Assembly: GCA_946480785.1 (NCBI GenBank) | Contig: CAMLLD010000068.1 | Location: forward strand, 1 to 36,268 | Reading direction: 5' to 3' | DNA from: an uncultured Blastocatellia bacterium | GTDB taxonomy: Bacteria; Acidobacteriota; Blastocatellia; Pyrinomonadales; Pyrinomonadaceae | Length of the DNA stretch: 36,268 nucleotides | Part shown: positions 27,603-35,449 of the stretch, in pieces | How positions within the stretch are numbered: the stretch's first letter is position 1 | How the letters are laid out: every line of letters starts with the position of its first letter | Made by a program: the position numbers and the translations under genes | The notes under the pieces: model-generated | Told to the model about the DNA's origin: nothing | The model's input: only the letters and a program-made list of their open reading frames with translations | Databases searched by the model: none

Positions 27603-27869
27603 TTACTTGCCGATCTGGTTCGCCTGCGACGTCAGTCTCGACTTATAACGCGCCGCGGCATTGGCGTGCATCACGCCCTTCTGCACCGACTTATCAATCA
27701 CGGAAATCGCCTCGGGCAGCACCGCCTGCACTTCCTGCGCCGATCCCGACGCGAGTGCCGTCCGCACCTTCTTGATATAAGTCCGGACCTTGGTACGATG
27801 ACCCCGATTGATCGCGCGGCGCTTCTCGTTCTGCCGCACGCGTTTCTCTGCTGATTTATGATTCGGCAT
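27603..27869 (-). CDS. rpsT: 30S ribosomal protein S20
   Basis: From the ATG at 27869 the product has 88 residues and starts MPNHKSAEKRVRQNEKRRAINR, the signature of S20. It continues with KVRTYIKKVRTAL and ends with HANAAARYKSRLTSQANQI. S20 binds 16S rRNA early in 30S assembly. AGAGGA lies six bases before the start. A longer frame upstream (to 27935) reads through the promoter and is not used. The gene is its own unit, with promoter at 27907-27935 and terminator at 27533-27577. holA-rpsT neighbourhood is common, though here they face each other. Confidence 0.97.
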   Translation of the reverse strand: MPNHKSAEKRVRQNEKRRAINRGHRTKVRTYIKKVRTALASGSAQEVQAVLPEAISVIDKSVQKGVMHANAAARYKSRLTSQANQIGK

Positions 27870-27906
27870 GCAAATCCTCTCCCACGCCCTCAGGCGCAAG
27901 TGGAGG

Positions 27907-27935
27907 AGTATAGGTACCACCCCGCGGAGTGTCAA
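27907..27935 (-). promoter_or_regulatory. Consensus sigma-70 promoter of rpsT
   Basis: On the minus strand a perfect TTGACA (27935-27930) and TATACT (27912-27907) are spaced 17 bases apart. The start site would be near 27900, about 30 bases before the rpsT ATG. This is the best promoter in the window and fits a highly expressed ribosomal gene. Confidence 0.9.
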
Positions 27936-28027
27936 GGCGACCCCGCCAGAGCCAGCCAGGGCACAACACCGAAACGATCATCCAGCGTCAACACGGATGA
28001 CACAGATCCATGCTAATCTGGAGGCCA

Positions 28028-28981
28028 ATGATAAAGATTGAGCTGCCGCCAAGGGGCTTGGAGACGCTTTTTGGCGTTCACGACCAGAACATCAAATACC
28101 TCGAATCGCTACTTGACGTAAGAATTGACGCGCGCGGCCAGGACGTTTCCATAGACGGCGACCCCGCCGACGTCGAAACCGCCCAACGCATCCTCGAAGA
28201 TTTTTCCGACCTCTTCAAAGAAGGAAAACACTTCACCGATAAAGAGCTGCGCGAGGCGTTTGCGCAGATTGCCGAGGACCGCGCCTTCAGCCTGCGCGAC
28301 TATTTCACCAAGGCGCGTTTCAATCCCGCCGGCAAGAAACAGGTCGCGCCGAAGTCGGCAAACCAGCGCAAGTACATTCAGGCAATTCAGGAGAAGGACG
28401 TCGTGTTTGGCATTGGCGTCGCCGGCACGGGCAAGACGTATCTCGCCGTCGCGATGGCGGTGCAGGCGTTGATGCAGAAACAGGTGAACCGCATCGTACT
28501 CGCACGACCTGCGGTTGAGGCGGGTGAGAAACTCGGCTTTCTGCCGGGCGATCTACAAGACAAAGTCGATCCGTATCTGCGTCCGCTTTACGACGCGCTG
28601 TTTGATCTCATCGACTACGAACGCGTCACGCGCTTGCTGGAGAAACGAGTCGTGGAGGTCGCGCCGCTCGCTTTCATGCGCGGCCGCACGCTCTCCGATG
28701 CGTTCATCATTCTCGACGAAGCGCAGAACACGACCAGCGAACAGATGAAGATGTTTCTCACGCGCATCGGTTTCGGTTCGAAAGCCGTGATCACCGGCGA
28801 CGTGACGCAGGTCGATCTGCCGACGGGCAAACGCAGCGGTCTCATCGAGGCGCAACGCATTCTGGCGGACATCGAAGGAATCGAGTTTGTTTACTTCACT
28901 GATAAAGACGTCGTGCGGCACAAGCTGGTCCAGATGATCATTCGCGCCTACGAAGAGCAAACTCGCAAGAGCCAGATGTAG
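28028..28981 (+). CDS. phoH: PhoH family ATPase (YbeZ-like)
   Basis: I use the ATG at 28028 ([10 protein letters not shown], 317 residues), preceded by GGAGG at short spacing; an ATG at 28010 is in frame. An N-terminal KH-like RNA-binding region ([20 protein letters not shown] with [12 protein letters not shown]) leads to the PhoH P-loop domain with Walker A GVAGTGKT (residues 130-137), the [21 protein letters not shown] block and Walker [10 protein letters not shown]. PhoH-type proteins are ATPases or putative RNA helicases tied to ribosome and RNA maturation. Immediate contact with ybeY, and a CBS protein after that, reproduces the E. coli ybeZ-ybeY-ybeX order. It diverges from rpsT. Confidence 0.95.
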   Translation: MIKIELPPRGLETLFGVHDQNIKYLESLLDVRIDARGQDVSIDGDPADVETAQRILEDFSDLFKEGKHFTDKELREAFAQIAEDRAFSLRDYFTKARFNPAGKKQVAPKSANQRKYIQAIQEKDVVFGIGVAGTGKTYLAVAMAVQALMQKQVNRIVLARPAVEAGEKLGFLPGDLQDKVDPYLRPLYDALFDLIDYERVTRLLEKRVVEVAPLAFMRGRTLSDAFIILDEAQNTTSEQMKMFLTRIGFGSKAVITGDVTQVDLPTGKRSGLIEAQRILADIEGIEFVYFTDKDVVRHKLVQMIIRAYEEQTRKSQM

Positions 28982-29392
28982 ATGATCGAGGCCGTTAATC
29001 GCCAGCGCAAGAGAAAGATTGACACTCGAAGTTGGGAGACGTTCGCGGAACAAGCCGCCGGCGCCATCGGTCATAAAGAATTCTCAGCCACGATCGCGTT
29101 TGTTTCGGACAGAGCCATACGACAACTTAACCGGCAGTTTCGCGGTGTCGACAAAGCAACGGACGTATTGTCGTTCCCGGCCGAGAACGAAAACGAATCG
29201 AATCTCGGCGACATCGCGATCTCCGTTGAGACCGCAGCCGTGCAGGCCAAAGAAAACGGATTGACGTTTGAAGGCGAAGTCGCGCAGTTAATCCTGCACG
29301 GGCTGCTGCATCTCTCGGGTTACGATCACGAGACGGACAACGGCGAGATGAACCGGCTCGAACTGCGCTTGCGAAAGAAGCTCGGGATCTAA
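28982..29392 (+). CDS. ybeY: Endoribonuclease YbeY (rRNA maturation factor)
   Basis: The 136-residue protein has the YbeY zinc motif H-x3-H-x5-H: His106, His110 and His116 in HGLLHLSGYDH. Upstream lie the conserved NRQFRGVDKATDVLSFP and NLGDIAIS segments. YbeY is a single-strand endoribonuclease needed for 16S rRNA 3'-end processing and ribosome quality control. Its ATG directly follows the phoH stop with no gap, so translation is probably coupled, in line with the YbeZ-YbeY interaction known in other bacteria. Confidence 0.96.
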   Translation: MIEAVNRQRKRKIDTRSWETFAEQAAGAIGHKEFSATIAFVSDRAIRQLNRQFRGVDKATDVLSFPAENENESNLGDIAISVETAAVQAKENGLTFEGEVAQLILHGLLHLSGYDHETDNGEMNRLELRLRKKLGI

Positions 29393-29441
29393 CCACGAGC
29401 ATTTACGTTTCGGCGTCTTAGCATTTACACTCGACCTATCG

Positions 29442-30773
29442 ATGGAACTTGAAATAGGGCTGACGCTCCTGCTGCTGATACTGCTTTCCTTGCTGGCCAC
29501 GGTGGACATGGCCTTCGGTCAGCTAAGCGACGTCGGACTGCGCCGCCTCATCGGCGAGAACGGTGACAAGCCCGCGCCACGCTCGCGCGTATTCCTGCGA
29601 CAAGTTCTCGAAAACCGCCCGCGCTTCGGCTTCGCGCTCTCCGCGATGATCCAGATCCTGCTGGTGATCGTCGCGGTGCTAATCACTTCGATCTCCTTGA
29701 ACCTGTTTCCCGAGCCGCGCTGGGTCCTGGTGGGACTCGTGGCTGGTTTGCTCCTCGCCGGCATTTTTCGACAGATCATTCCGCTCTTCATCGCCACGCA
29801 AAACCCCGAAGGCACGCTGCTGTTTCTGTTGCCGGTCATCCGCCCGTTCTTCCCGATCATGGCCTTTATCGCCGACCCGTTTCAGCGTCTCTTCGATCGC
29901 TCGCGTCGCAAAGACCACGTCACCGAAACCGGCGAACCGGAAGAAGAGGCCGACGACAGCGGCGACTTGCAAGCGCTGATCGACGTCGGCGAAGCGGAAG
30001 GCATTCTCGAAGAGGAAGAAGGCGAACTGATTCACTCGATCATCGAGTTTGGCGACACGCGCGTGAGCGAAGTGATGACGCCGCGGCCCAACATCGTCGC
30101 CGTGCCCGATACCGCGACCTGCCGCGAGGCACGCGACGTCATTCTCGAGTCGAAGTATTCGCGTCTGCCCGTCTATCGCGAACAGATGGACAATGTCGAC
30201 GGCATCATCTACGTGCGCGATCTGCTGCTGTGCTGGGCCGAAGGACGCGAAGAGGAAAACATTCGGATGCTGCTCCGTCCGGTTTATGCCATACCGGAAA
30301 CAAAACCCGTCGCTGACCTGCTCGAAGAGATGCAGAAGGCCCACGTGCAGCTCGCGATTGTGATCGACGAGTACGGCGGCGTCTCCGGTCTCGTCACAGT
30401 GGAAGACATTCTCGAAGAGATCGTCGGCGAGATTGAAGACGAAGACATCGCGGGTGAAGAGTTGGAAGAGATCGTGCAGGAGCCGGACGGTTCTTACCTC
30501 GTGCCGGGCTCGACCGAGATCGGCAAGATCGAGCGCATCTTCGCGATGGAGATCGAAGACGACGACTTCACCACCATCGCCGGTCTCGTGATCAACGAAC
30601 GGGGAAAAGTTCCCGACGTCGGCGAGCGGCTCAACATTCGCGGGCTCGGAGTCGAAGTGCTGGACGCCGACGAACGGCGCATCAATCGTTTGCGAGTAAA
30701 AGCTGAACCCAAGGTAGAAACAGAAGAGACGGATGAAAACCAAAAGCAAATTCCTGCGGGGAAAAAGAATTGA
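29442..30773 (+). CDS. CNNM/HlyC-CorC family protein with DUF21, CBS pair and CorC domain
   Basis: The 443-residue protein has an N-terminal membrane region with about three to four hydrophobic helices (first [20 protein letters not shown]). A cytoplasmic CBS pair follows ([41 protein letters not shown], then [14 protein letters not shown] sequence reading [28 protein letters not shown]). The C-terminal CorC/HlyC domain is [19 protein letters not shown] with [11 protein letters not shown]. Such proteins are linked to magnesium and cobalt efflux or tolerance; the soluble YbeX in E. coli is a relative in the same position after ybeY. The highly acidic linkers ([21 protein letters not shown]) are notable. 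The start lacks a clear ribosome binding site. Confidence 0.9.
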   Translation: MELEIGLTLLLLILLSLLATVDMAFGQLSDVGLRRLIGENGDKPAPRSRVFLRQVLENRPRFGFALSAMIQILLVIVAVLITSISLNLFPEPRWVLVGLVAGLLLAGIFRQIIPLFIATQNPEGTLLFLLPVIRPFFPIMAFIADPFQRLFDRSRRKDHVTETGEPEEEADDSGDLQALIDVGEAEGILEEEEGELIHSIIEFGDTRVSEVMTPRPNIVAVPDTATCREARDVILESKYSRLPVYREQMDNVDGIIYVRDLLLCWAEGREEENIRMLLRPVYAIPETKPVADLLEEMQKAHVQLAIVIDEYGGVSGLVTVEDILEEIVGEIEDEDIAGEELEEIVQEPDGSYLVPGSTEIGKIERIFAMEIEDDDFTTIAGLVINERGKVPDVGERLNIRGLGVEVLDADERRINRLRVKAEPKVETEETDENQKQIPAGKKN

Positions 30774-31866
30774 TCCCGCGCCGATAGCGAAAGAGATCTC
30801 GGCCGCGGATCTGATCGACGAATCGTTTCTGGCTTACAACGCCGCGCGTTTGCGCGAAGCCTGCCAACTCTTCACGCAGAAGATGCTCGAACCGGAAGTG
30901 ACGGTCGCTATGTCGCTGACGGGCGCGTTGACGCCCGCGGGACTCGGCATTTCCGCGCTCATTCCGCTCATCAAAGCCGGCTTTGTTGACTGGATCATCT
31001 CCACCGGCGCGAACCTTTATCACGACACGCATTTCGGCATCGGTCTCGCAATGCACCTCGGTAACGCGCAGACATCAGACATTGTCCTGCGCGAGGAAGA
31101 AGTCGTGCGTATCTACGACATCTTCTTCGACTACTCCGTGCTGCTCGACACTGACGCTTTCTTCCGTCGCATCATCGAAGGCCCGGAGTTTCAGCGTGCG
31201 ATGTCGACGGCCGAGTTTCATTACCTCTGCGGCCGTTACGTGCACGAACGTGAACAAAAGCTCGGCATCAAAGACAAGTCGCTGCTCGCAGTTGCTTACG
31301 AATACGGTGTGCCGATCTACACTTCATCACCCGGCGATTCTTCGATCGGCATGAACGTCGCGGCGAAAGCCTTGCAAGGTAACAAGCTCGCTTTCGATCC
31401 GTCGCTCGACGTAAACGAAACCGCATCGATCGTGCTCGCTGCAAAGCGCGGCGTGTACAAGTCGAAGAACGGAAAGAAGCGCGGCACTAAAGGCCTTTCC
31501 GCGGTTTTCATTCTCGGCGGCGGCTCGCCAAAAAATTTCCTTTTGCAAACTGAACCACAGATTCAGGAAGTGCTCGGCATCGACGAACGCGGTCACGATT
31601 TCTTTCTGCAAGTGACCGATGCACGGCCTGACACTGGTGGTCTTTCAGGCGCCACACCAGGTGAAGCAGTGTCCTGGGGGAAAGTCGATCCGGATCGATT
31701 ACCCGACGCAGTTGTGTGTTATTTGGATTCTACTGTGGCGCTTCCGCTCATTACCGCTTATGCTCTTACGCGACACGAACCACGTGAACCCAAGCGTCTT
31801 TACGAGAAGCGTGAGGAGTTCATGAATCTGCTGCAAGCCGAATACAAAAAATCAAAGCGACGCTAA
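30733..31866 (+). CDS. Deoxyhypusine synthase-like enzyme
   Basis: The 377-residue protein is a full-length deoxyhypusine synthase homologue. It has the NAD-binding blocks [15 protein letters not shown] and [13 protein letters not shown], the [13 protein letters not shown] segment, [16 protein letters not shown], and the active-site stretch [17 protein letters not shown] whose Lys317 corresponds to the catalytic lysine. The eukaryotic enzyme moves a butylamine from spermidine to eIF5A; bacteria lack eIF5A, so another acceptor is expected. Some bacterial homologues have been tied to polyamine synthesis, for example homospermidine-type reactions. The ATG lies 41 bases inside the CBS gene in another frame, suggesting coupling. 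No other polyamine gene is in view. Confidence 0.87.
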   Translation: MKTKSKFLRGKRIDPAPIAKEISAADLIDESFLAYNAARLREACQLFTQKMLEPEVTVAMSLTGALTPAGLGISALIPLIKAGFVDWIISTGANLYHDTHFGIGLAMHLGNAQTSDIVLREEEVVRIYDIFFDYSVLLDTDAFFRRIIEGPEFQRAMSTAEFHYLCGRYVHEREQKLGIKDKSLLAVAYEYGVPIYTSSPGDSSIGMNVAAKALQGNKLAFDPSLDVNETASIVLAAKRGVYKSKNGKKRGTKGLSAVFILGGGSPKNFLLQTEPQIQEVLGIDERGHDFFLQVTDARPDTGGLSGATPGEAVSWGKVDPDRLPDAVVCYLDSTVALPLITAYALTRHEPREPKRLYEKREEFMNLLQAEYKKSKRR

Positions 31867-31880
31867 GCTGAGGAGCGATC

Positions 31881-32297
31881 ATGGGAGACACCACTGCCGG
31901 CCGCAAGCCGAGGGTTTATTACGATTGCGTTAAGTGTCCAGCGTTCTGTTGTTCGATGTATGAACGCGTACAAGTGACGCCGCGCGACATTCGCCGCCTC
32001 GCGCGACACTTCGGCGTGACGGAAGAAGTCGCGACCGTGCGCTACACGAAGATGTACGAGAAGGAAAGGGTGTTGCGTCGCAAGCGCGATGAGCTGTTTG
32101 GGGAAACCTGCCAGTTCCTTAACCAGGAGACGCGCGGCTGCGGCATCTACAACGCGCGGCCGGCTGTATGTCGCGAGTATCCGATCACCACGCGCTGCGC
32201 GTACTACGACTTATACAAGTTTGAGTTGGAACAGCAGGACGATCCGGACACTCTTCCAGTCATCCAGATTACTTTTCGTAACAAGAAAAAGAAGTAA
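31881..32297 (+). CDS. YkgJ family cysteine-cluster protein
   Basis: The 138-residue product has eight cysteines: Cys16, 19, 23 and 24 in YYDCVKCPAFCC, Cys77 in ETCQFL, Cys87 and Cys97 in GCGIYNARPAVCREYP, and Cys106. The C-x2-C-x3-C-C plus G-C-x-I-Y-x-x-R-P-x-x-C-R-x-Y-P pattern defines the YkgJ (UPF0153) family, thought to bind iron-sulfur or zinc. Its function is unknown. GAGGAG lies five bases before the ATG. It follows the deoxyhypusine-synthase-like gene by 14 bases, probably in the same transcript. The stop abuts the convergent NlpC/P60 gene without a gap. Confidence 0.88.
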   Translation: MGDTTAGRKPRVYYDCVKCPAFCCSMYERVQVTPRDIRRLARHFGVTEEVATVRYTKMYEKERVLRRKRDELFGETCQFLNQETRGCGIYNARPAVCREYPITTRCAYYDLYKFELEQQDDPDTLPVIQITFRNKKKK

Positions 32298-32927
32298 TTA
32301 GTCGGCGGTCTGAATTGTTAGCGGCACGCGACGGAAGCCATCAATCCGTTTGGTCCAATAATCATCAAACTTCGAATAGATAACTCCGTGGTGGCGCGAG
32401 GCGTGGTAGAAGCCATTCGCGTCCGCGACGACGCCTACGTGTGCGAGTCCGCTGAAGAACACGAGCGTGCCGAACTGGAATTGCTCGTTTTCGGGCGGCG
32501 CTGCGAACCGGGCAAACAACGTGCGCGCGCTCGCGCGTTCGAAGTTGATGCCGATCTCCTGGTAGATGCTCCAGACAAATCCTGAGCAGTCGAAACGATC
32601 TGGACCAGTTGCGCCCCAGCGATAAGGCGTGCCGAGCCGTTCTTCGATCGCGGTCATCAGCAGTGGTTCATATTTGAGGAAGGCGGAGTTGGTTGGACCA
32701 GTCGCGGTCGAGAGATCGATCGTCGGTTTTGGTTTCGCTTCCCAAACGGGCTTCGTGTCCCTGACGTTCACGGCGAGCGCAAAACCATCAGCCGGAGACG
32801 AGACCTCGTCATTGTCGCTTATCGGGTGCAGGACGCGTGGCCGGGTTTGTGAAAACGCTGAGATTGAAAAGAGTCCGAGAGCCACGAGCGTGACCAGAGT
32901 GCGACTGACGAGATTTTTTAAAGTCAT
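32298..32927 (-). CDS. Secreted NlpC/P60 cysteine peptidase
   Basis: The 209-residue protein has a signal peptide (about residues 1-27, ending SAFSQ) and a C-terminal NlpC/P60 domain. Catalytic residues are visible: Cys114 in RFDCSGFVWSIYQ, His163 in LAHVGVVAD, and a third polar residue, His175, in FYHASRHHGV. LGTPYRWGATGPD before the cysteine is also typical. These enzymes cut the D-gamma-glutamyl-meso-diaminopimelate link in peptidoglycan stem peptides. The 70 residues between signal and domain look unstructured and proline-rich. It acts in the periplasm. A long regulatory-looking gap lies upstream. Confidence 0.92.
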   Translation of the reverse strand: MTLKNLVSRTLVTLVALGLFSISAFSQTRPRVLHPISDNDEVSSPADGFALAVNVRDTKPVWEAKPKPTIDLSTATGPTNSAFLKYEPLLMTAIEERLGTPYRWGATGPDRFDCSGFVWSIYQEIGINFERASARTLFARFAAPPENEQFQFGTLVFFSGLAHVGVVADANGFYHASRHHGVIYSKFDDYWTKRIDGFRRVPLTIQTAD

Positions 32928-33289
32928 AAGACGGGGAAGTACCTTCTCCTTATTTAATTCGACTGTTGTTATTGCTGAGTGAGGAGGGCACCGCTAAAAA
33001 CCTTGGGCATCTTAGCGGCTGAAAATGGGCGTTTCAACAGGCAATGTGACTGTTTCGTGACGAAACGCGAACTTAGAAGCTCGCCCGCATCGAAAGAAGT
33101 CACGAATCAGTTGCGCGCGCGGTCAATCTGAAAGATTGTAGCCTCGCGGCGACTCATGCGCAGATAGAGGTTCAACGTAAAAAGCAGAGTAAGAGCTAAC
33201 GTCATGGGGCAAAAAAACTCCTGACGGTCCAAACCAAAAGATGCTGTGTGGTCCAAGTAAAGTGAGAATTAGGATGGACTACCAGGATT
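32928..33289. other. 362-base intergenic region with several palindromes
   Basis: No convincing large gene lies here. The stretch upstream of the NlpC/P60 gene holds CCGCTAA/TTAGCGG (32991-32997 and 33012-33018, 14-base loop), GCGTTTC/GAAACGC (33029-33035 and 33062-33068), an operator-like GTTTCG-TGA-CGAAAC (33052-33066) and a small CAATCT-GAA-AGATTG hairpin (33124-33138). A weak 32-residue frame is listed separately. The GTTTCG palindrome is a plausible protein-binding site for control of the NlpC/P60 gene. No clear sigma-70 promoter was found. Confidence 0.5.
33107..33205 (-). CDS. Possible 32-residue membrane micropeptide
   Basis: An ATG at 33205 opens 32 codons: a hydrophobic start (MTLALTLLFTLNLYL) followed by a polar, basic tail (RMSRREATIFQIDRARN). 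The layout is that of a small single-span membrane peptide. The nearest GGAG is 12 bases upstream, which is too far for a good site. It lies between the ATP-grasp and NlpC/P60 genes in the same direction. It may be chance. Confidence 0.2.
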   Translation of the reverse strand: MTLALTLLFTLNLYLRMSRREATIFQIDRARN

Positions 33290-34324
33290 TCAAGCAGATT
33301 TACCAGCGTAGTTTAGACCAACCGTGAGGATCTTCTGGAGCAACTGATCGTAAGGCACACCGCTGTGCTCGGCGGAGTCGGCGAAGTCTTCGTTGTGGGC
33401 GATCTGAGGATTCGGATTCGCCTCCAGTAAATAAAACTGGCCCTCTTCAGTCATCCGGTAATCGAGCCGCGCGTAGCCACTCAAAAATAGATAACGATAG
33501 ATTCGTTTCGAGAGACGCTCGAGCGTCTTGTGCTGTTCGGGCGTCAGCTCAGCGGCGCGCGTCTTCACCCCGACGCGTTCCTGATACGTCGGGTCCCATT
33601 TCACTTTCAACGTCGCGATGTTCTCCGCGCCTTCGGGCAGCTTCTCCATCACCAGTTCCCACGGCGCGTAAGTTTGTATGTTCTGGTTGCCGATCACGCC
33701 GACGTAGATCTCGCGGCCCTTGATGTACTGCTCAGCGATCGCCGCGGTCTTGTTTTGCCGGTGAATAAACTCGACGCGCTGCGCGAGCTTCTCGTCGTCG
33801 TGAACAATCGACGCTTGCGCGATCCCAACCGAACCTTCTTCACTGATCGATTTCACCAGCAACGGAAACTTCAAACGCTTCGGCCGCCGCACTTTTCGAT
33901 TCATCGGAAACACGGCGAAGTTCGGCACCAGCAGGCGATGATAAGAAAGAATCATCTTCGTGAGCGCTTTGTCGTGCGCGAGCGTGAGACCGCGGGGATT
34001 GCAACCCGTGTACGGCTGCTTCATCAGTTCGAGATAACTGACGACGTGCTGATCGTAGAGCGGATAACCGTGAAACTCTTCGAGCAGGTTGAACGCGATG
34101 TGCGGCTTGTGTTCCAGCAAAGCATTGCCAATCACGTTGAGCTGGTTGTAGAGACCGACGGGATAGACCTCGTGGCCCATCTTCTTGAGCGTCGAGATCA
34201 CGTCATACTCGGTTTTGATTTCGAGCTTTTCTTTGTCGGAGAGACCGTTCAGCGAATCGGGAGGGACGAAGTCTTCGTGAACGAGCACGATGATGCGCAG
34301 CTTGCGTCGCGGCTCAAAGGTCAT
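33290..34324 (-). CDS. ATP-grasp ligase resembling D-alanine--D-alanine ligase
   Basis: I place the start at ATG 34324 (MTFEPRRKLRIIVLVHEDFV, 344 residues) because it overlaps the upstream stop as ATGA; a longer frame to 34444 would run inside the neighbouring gene. The fold shows a preATP-grasp domain (NLLEEFHGYPLYDQHVVSYLE, YTGCNPRGLTLAHDKALTK), the ATP-binding strand FPLLVKSISEEGSVGI with Lys158, the EQYIKGREIYVGVIG block and the metal site LLEANPNPQI (Glu301, Asn303). Such enzymes join amino acids or peptides through acyl-phosphates. A strict Ddl is unlikely, since the partner gene is a zincin and no mur genes are near. The product is unknown. Confidence 0.82.
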   Translation of the reverse strand: MTFEPRRKLRIIVLVHEDFVPPDSLNGLSDKEKLEIKTEYDVISTLKKMGHEVYPVGLYNQLNVIGNALLEHKPHIAFNLLEEFHGYPLYDQHVVSYLELMKQPYTGCNPRGLTLAHDKALTKMILSYHRLLVPNFAVFPMNRKVRRPKRLKFPLLVKSISEEGSVGIAQASIVHDDEKLAQRVEFIHRQNKTAAIAEQYIKGREIYVGVIGNQNIQTYAPWELVMEKLPEGAENIATLKVKWDPTYQERVGVKTRAAELTPEQHKTLERLSKRIYRYLFLSGYARLDYRMTEEGQFYLLEANPNPQIAHNEDFADSAEHSGVPYDQLLQKILTVGLNYAGKSA

Positions 34325-35340
34325 ACGGCTATGCGATGATAACCTGAATGCAGCACGTTCATTACTTGCACAGTCAACACTATCATTACACGTCGGCGCG
34401 TTTCGCGGAAGGGGGTTGTTACTCTTAGTCGTAATTCTTTGCAACGATCGATCATGTTTTCGAGCACGTGATCGATCGTGTACTGGTGCACGCCGGTGCC
34501 TTCGGCGACGATCTGTCGCACTTCACGGCGCACCTTGCGCAGGAAACTCGCGGCGCTCTGTTTTGACTTGTGTCGCGGATCGTCAGAGAAGATACGACGC
34601 AGATCGCGATCGTAAACAGCGGGCCACTCGAAGTCGTAACGCTCGCGTTTGCGACGGTAGTGTTCGCGCAAAGTGATCCGCAACGCCGAGAGCGGTTCGA
34701 CTTTCGTGCGCGTGCGGTTCTTCGGCTTCGTACCCGCAATCTGTTCCATCAACTCGTCGATGTACTCGAGCTTTTCCAACGCGGGCCAATCGCGATAGCG
34801 GCGTCGCCATTGCAATCGCGGCGTGAGCCACACGGCGAACGTTTCGGCAAAGTCTTCCGCCGGATGCGCCTGCGCGTACCACGCGGGCAGATGCAAAACG
34901 TACTTGCGACTCTTCGGTCGTGGTTTGTAGAAGTCGGGATACGGCTGCGCAAAGGAGCCGAAGAGTTCGCGGTGCTGGCGTTTGAAGTGAAGGCGAAAAG
35001 CGGTGTCGAGCGCGTGGCCGGCCTCGTGCCGCAGGATGCGCATGCACTCCTTGTCGGTGCCGCCCTCGACTTCGAGCATCTGGCGGCGCTCGAGCTTCAT
35101 CAGCCGCGGGTGCGCGAGGTAGAACGGTATCGCGATGCCCGGCACGCCGTCCGGCGAGAACCATTCCTCGGCCAGCCAAACGTGCGGTTTGAAACGAATT
35201 CCGCGGGAATTCAGCTCGCTGTAGAGCCTTTTTATCTGGGGTTCGAGAAACGAGCCTTTGATTTTTATGGGCAGGTCGCAGATGCGCAGATCGAGTAACT
35301 GCTCGTCAGTCAGACGCTGCCAGGGGAATCTGTAGCTCAC
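34321..35340 (-). CDS. Putative zincin metallopeptidase, coupled to the ATP-grasp gene
   Basis: The 339-residue protein starts at GTG 35340 (MSYRFPWQRLTDEQL). Its centre has RILRHEAGHALD, a zinc-binding HEAGH at residues 105-109. About 50 residues later comes YAQAHPAEDFAETFAVWL, with acidic residues (Glu162, Glu166) that could be the third ligand. This H-E-x-G-H plus H-P-x-E-D-x-A-E-x-F-A arrangement recalls putative zinc-binding metallopeptidases such as the Peptidase_Mx type. No signal peptide is seen, so action in the cytoplasm is likely. The C-terminal 120 residues are basic (HYRRKRERYDFEWPAVYD). Its TGA overlaps the ATG of the ATP-grasp gene, so the two are made together. Confidence 0.75.
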   Translation of the reverse strand: MSYRFPWQRLTDEQLLDLRICDLPIKIKGSFLEPQIKRLYSELNSRGIRFKPHVWLAEEWFSPDGVPGIAIPFYLAHPRLMKLERRQMLEVEGGTDKECMRILRHEAGHALDTAFRLHFKRQHRELFGSFAQPYPDFYKPRPKSRKYVLHLPAWYAQAHPAEDFAETFAVWLTPRLQWRRRYRDWPALEKLEYIDELMEQIAGTKPKNRTRTKVEPLSALRITLREHYRRKRERYDFEWPAVYDRDLRRIFSDDPRHKSKQSAASFLRKVRREVRQIVAEGTGVHQYTIDHVLENMIDRCKELRLRVTTPFRETRRRVMIVLTVQVMNVLHSGYHRIAV

Positions 35341-35449
35341 GGTCGCGCCATTTTAGCCGTCACTTGGCCCCCTCGCCTAATCCGTCCAATCGTGGTACTT
35401 TTTCCCTCCGCCTTGCGCGTAACAGATCAAGATCAATCCGGGAGTTCTC

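Noticed and set aside
29679..30749. 356-codon minus-strand open frame inside the CBS protein gene
   Set aside because: Antisense shadow; its His/Asp/Val-rich sequence mirrors the Glu/Asp/Val-rich sense protein.
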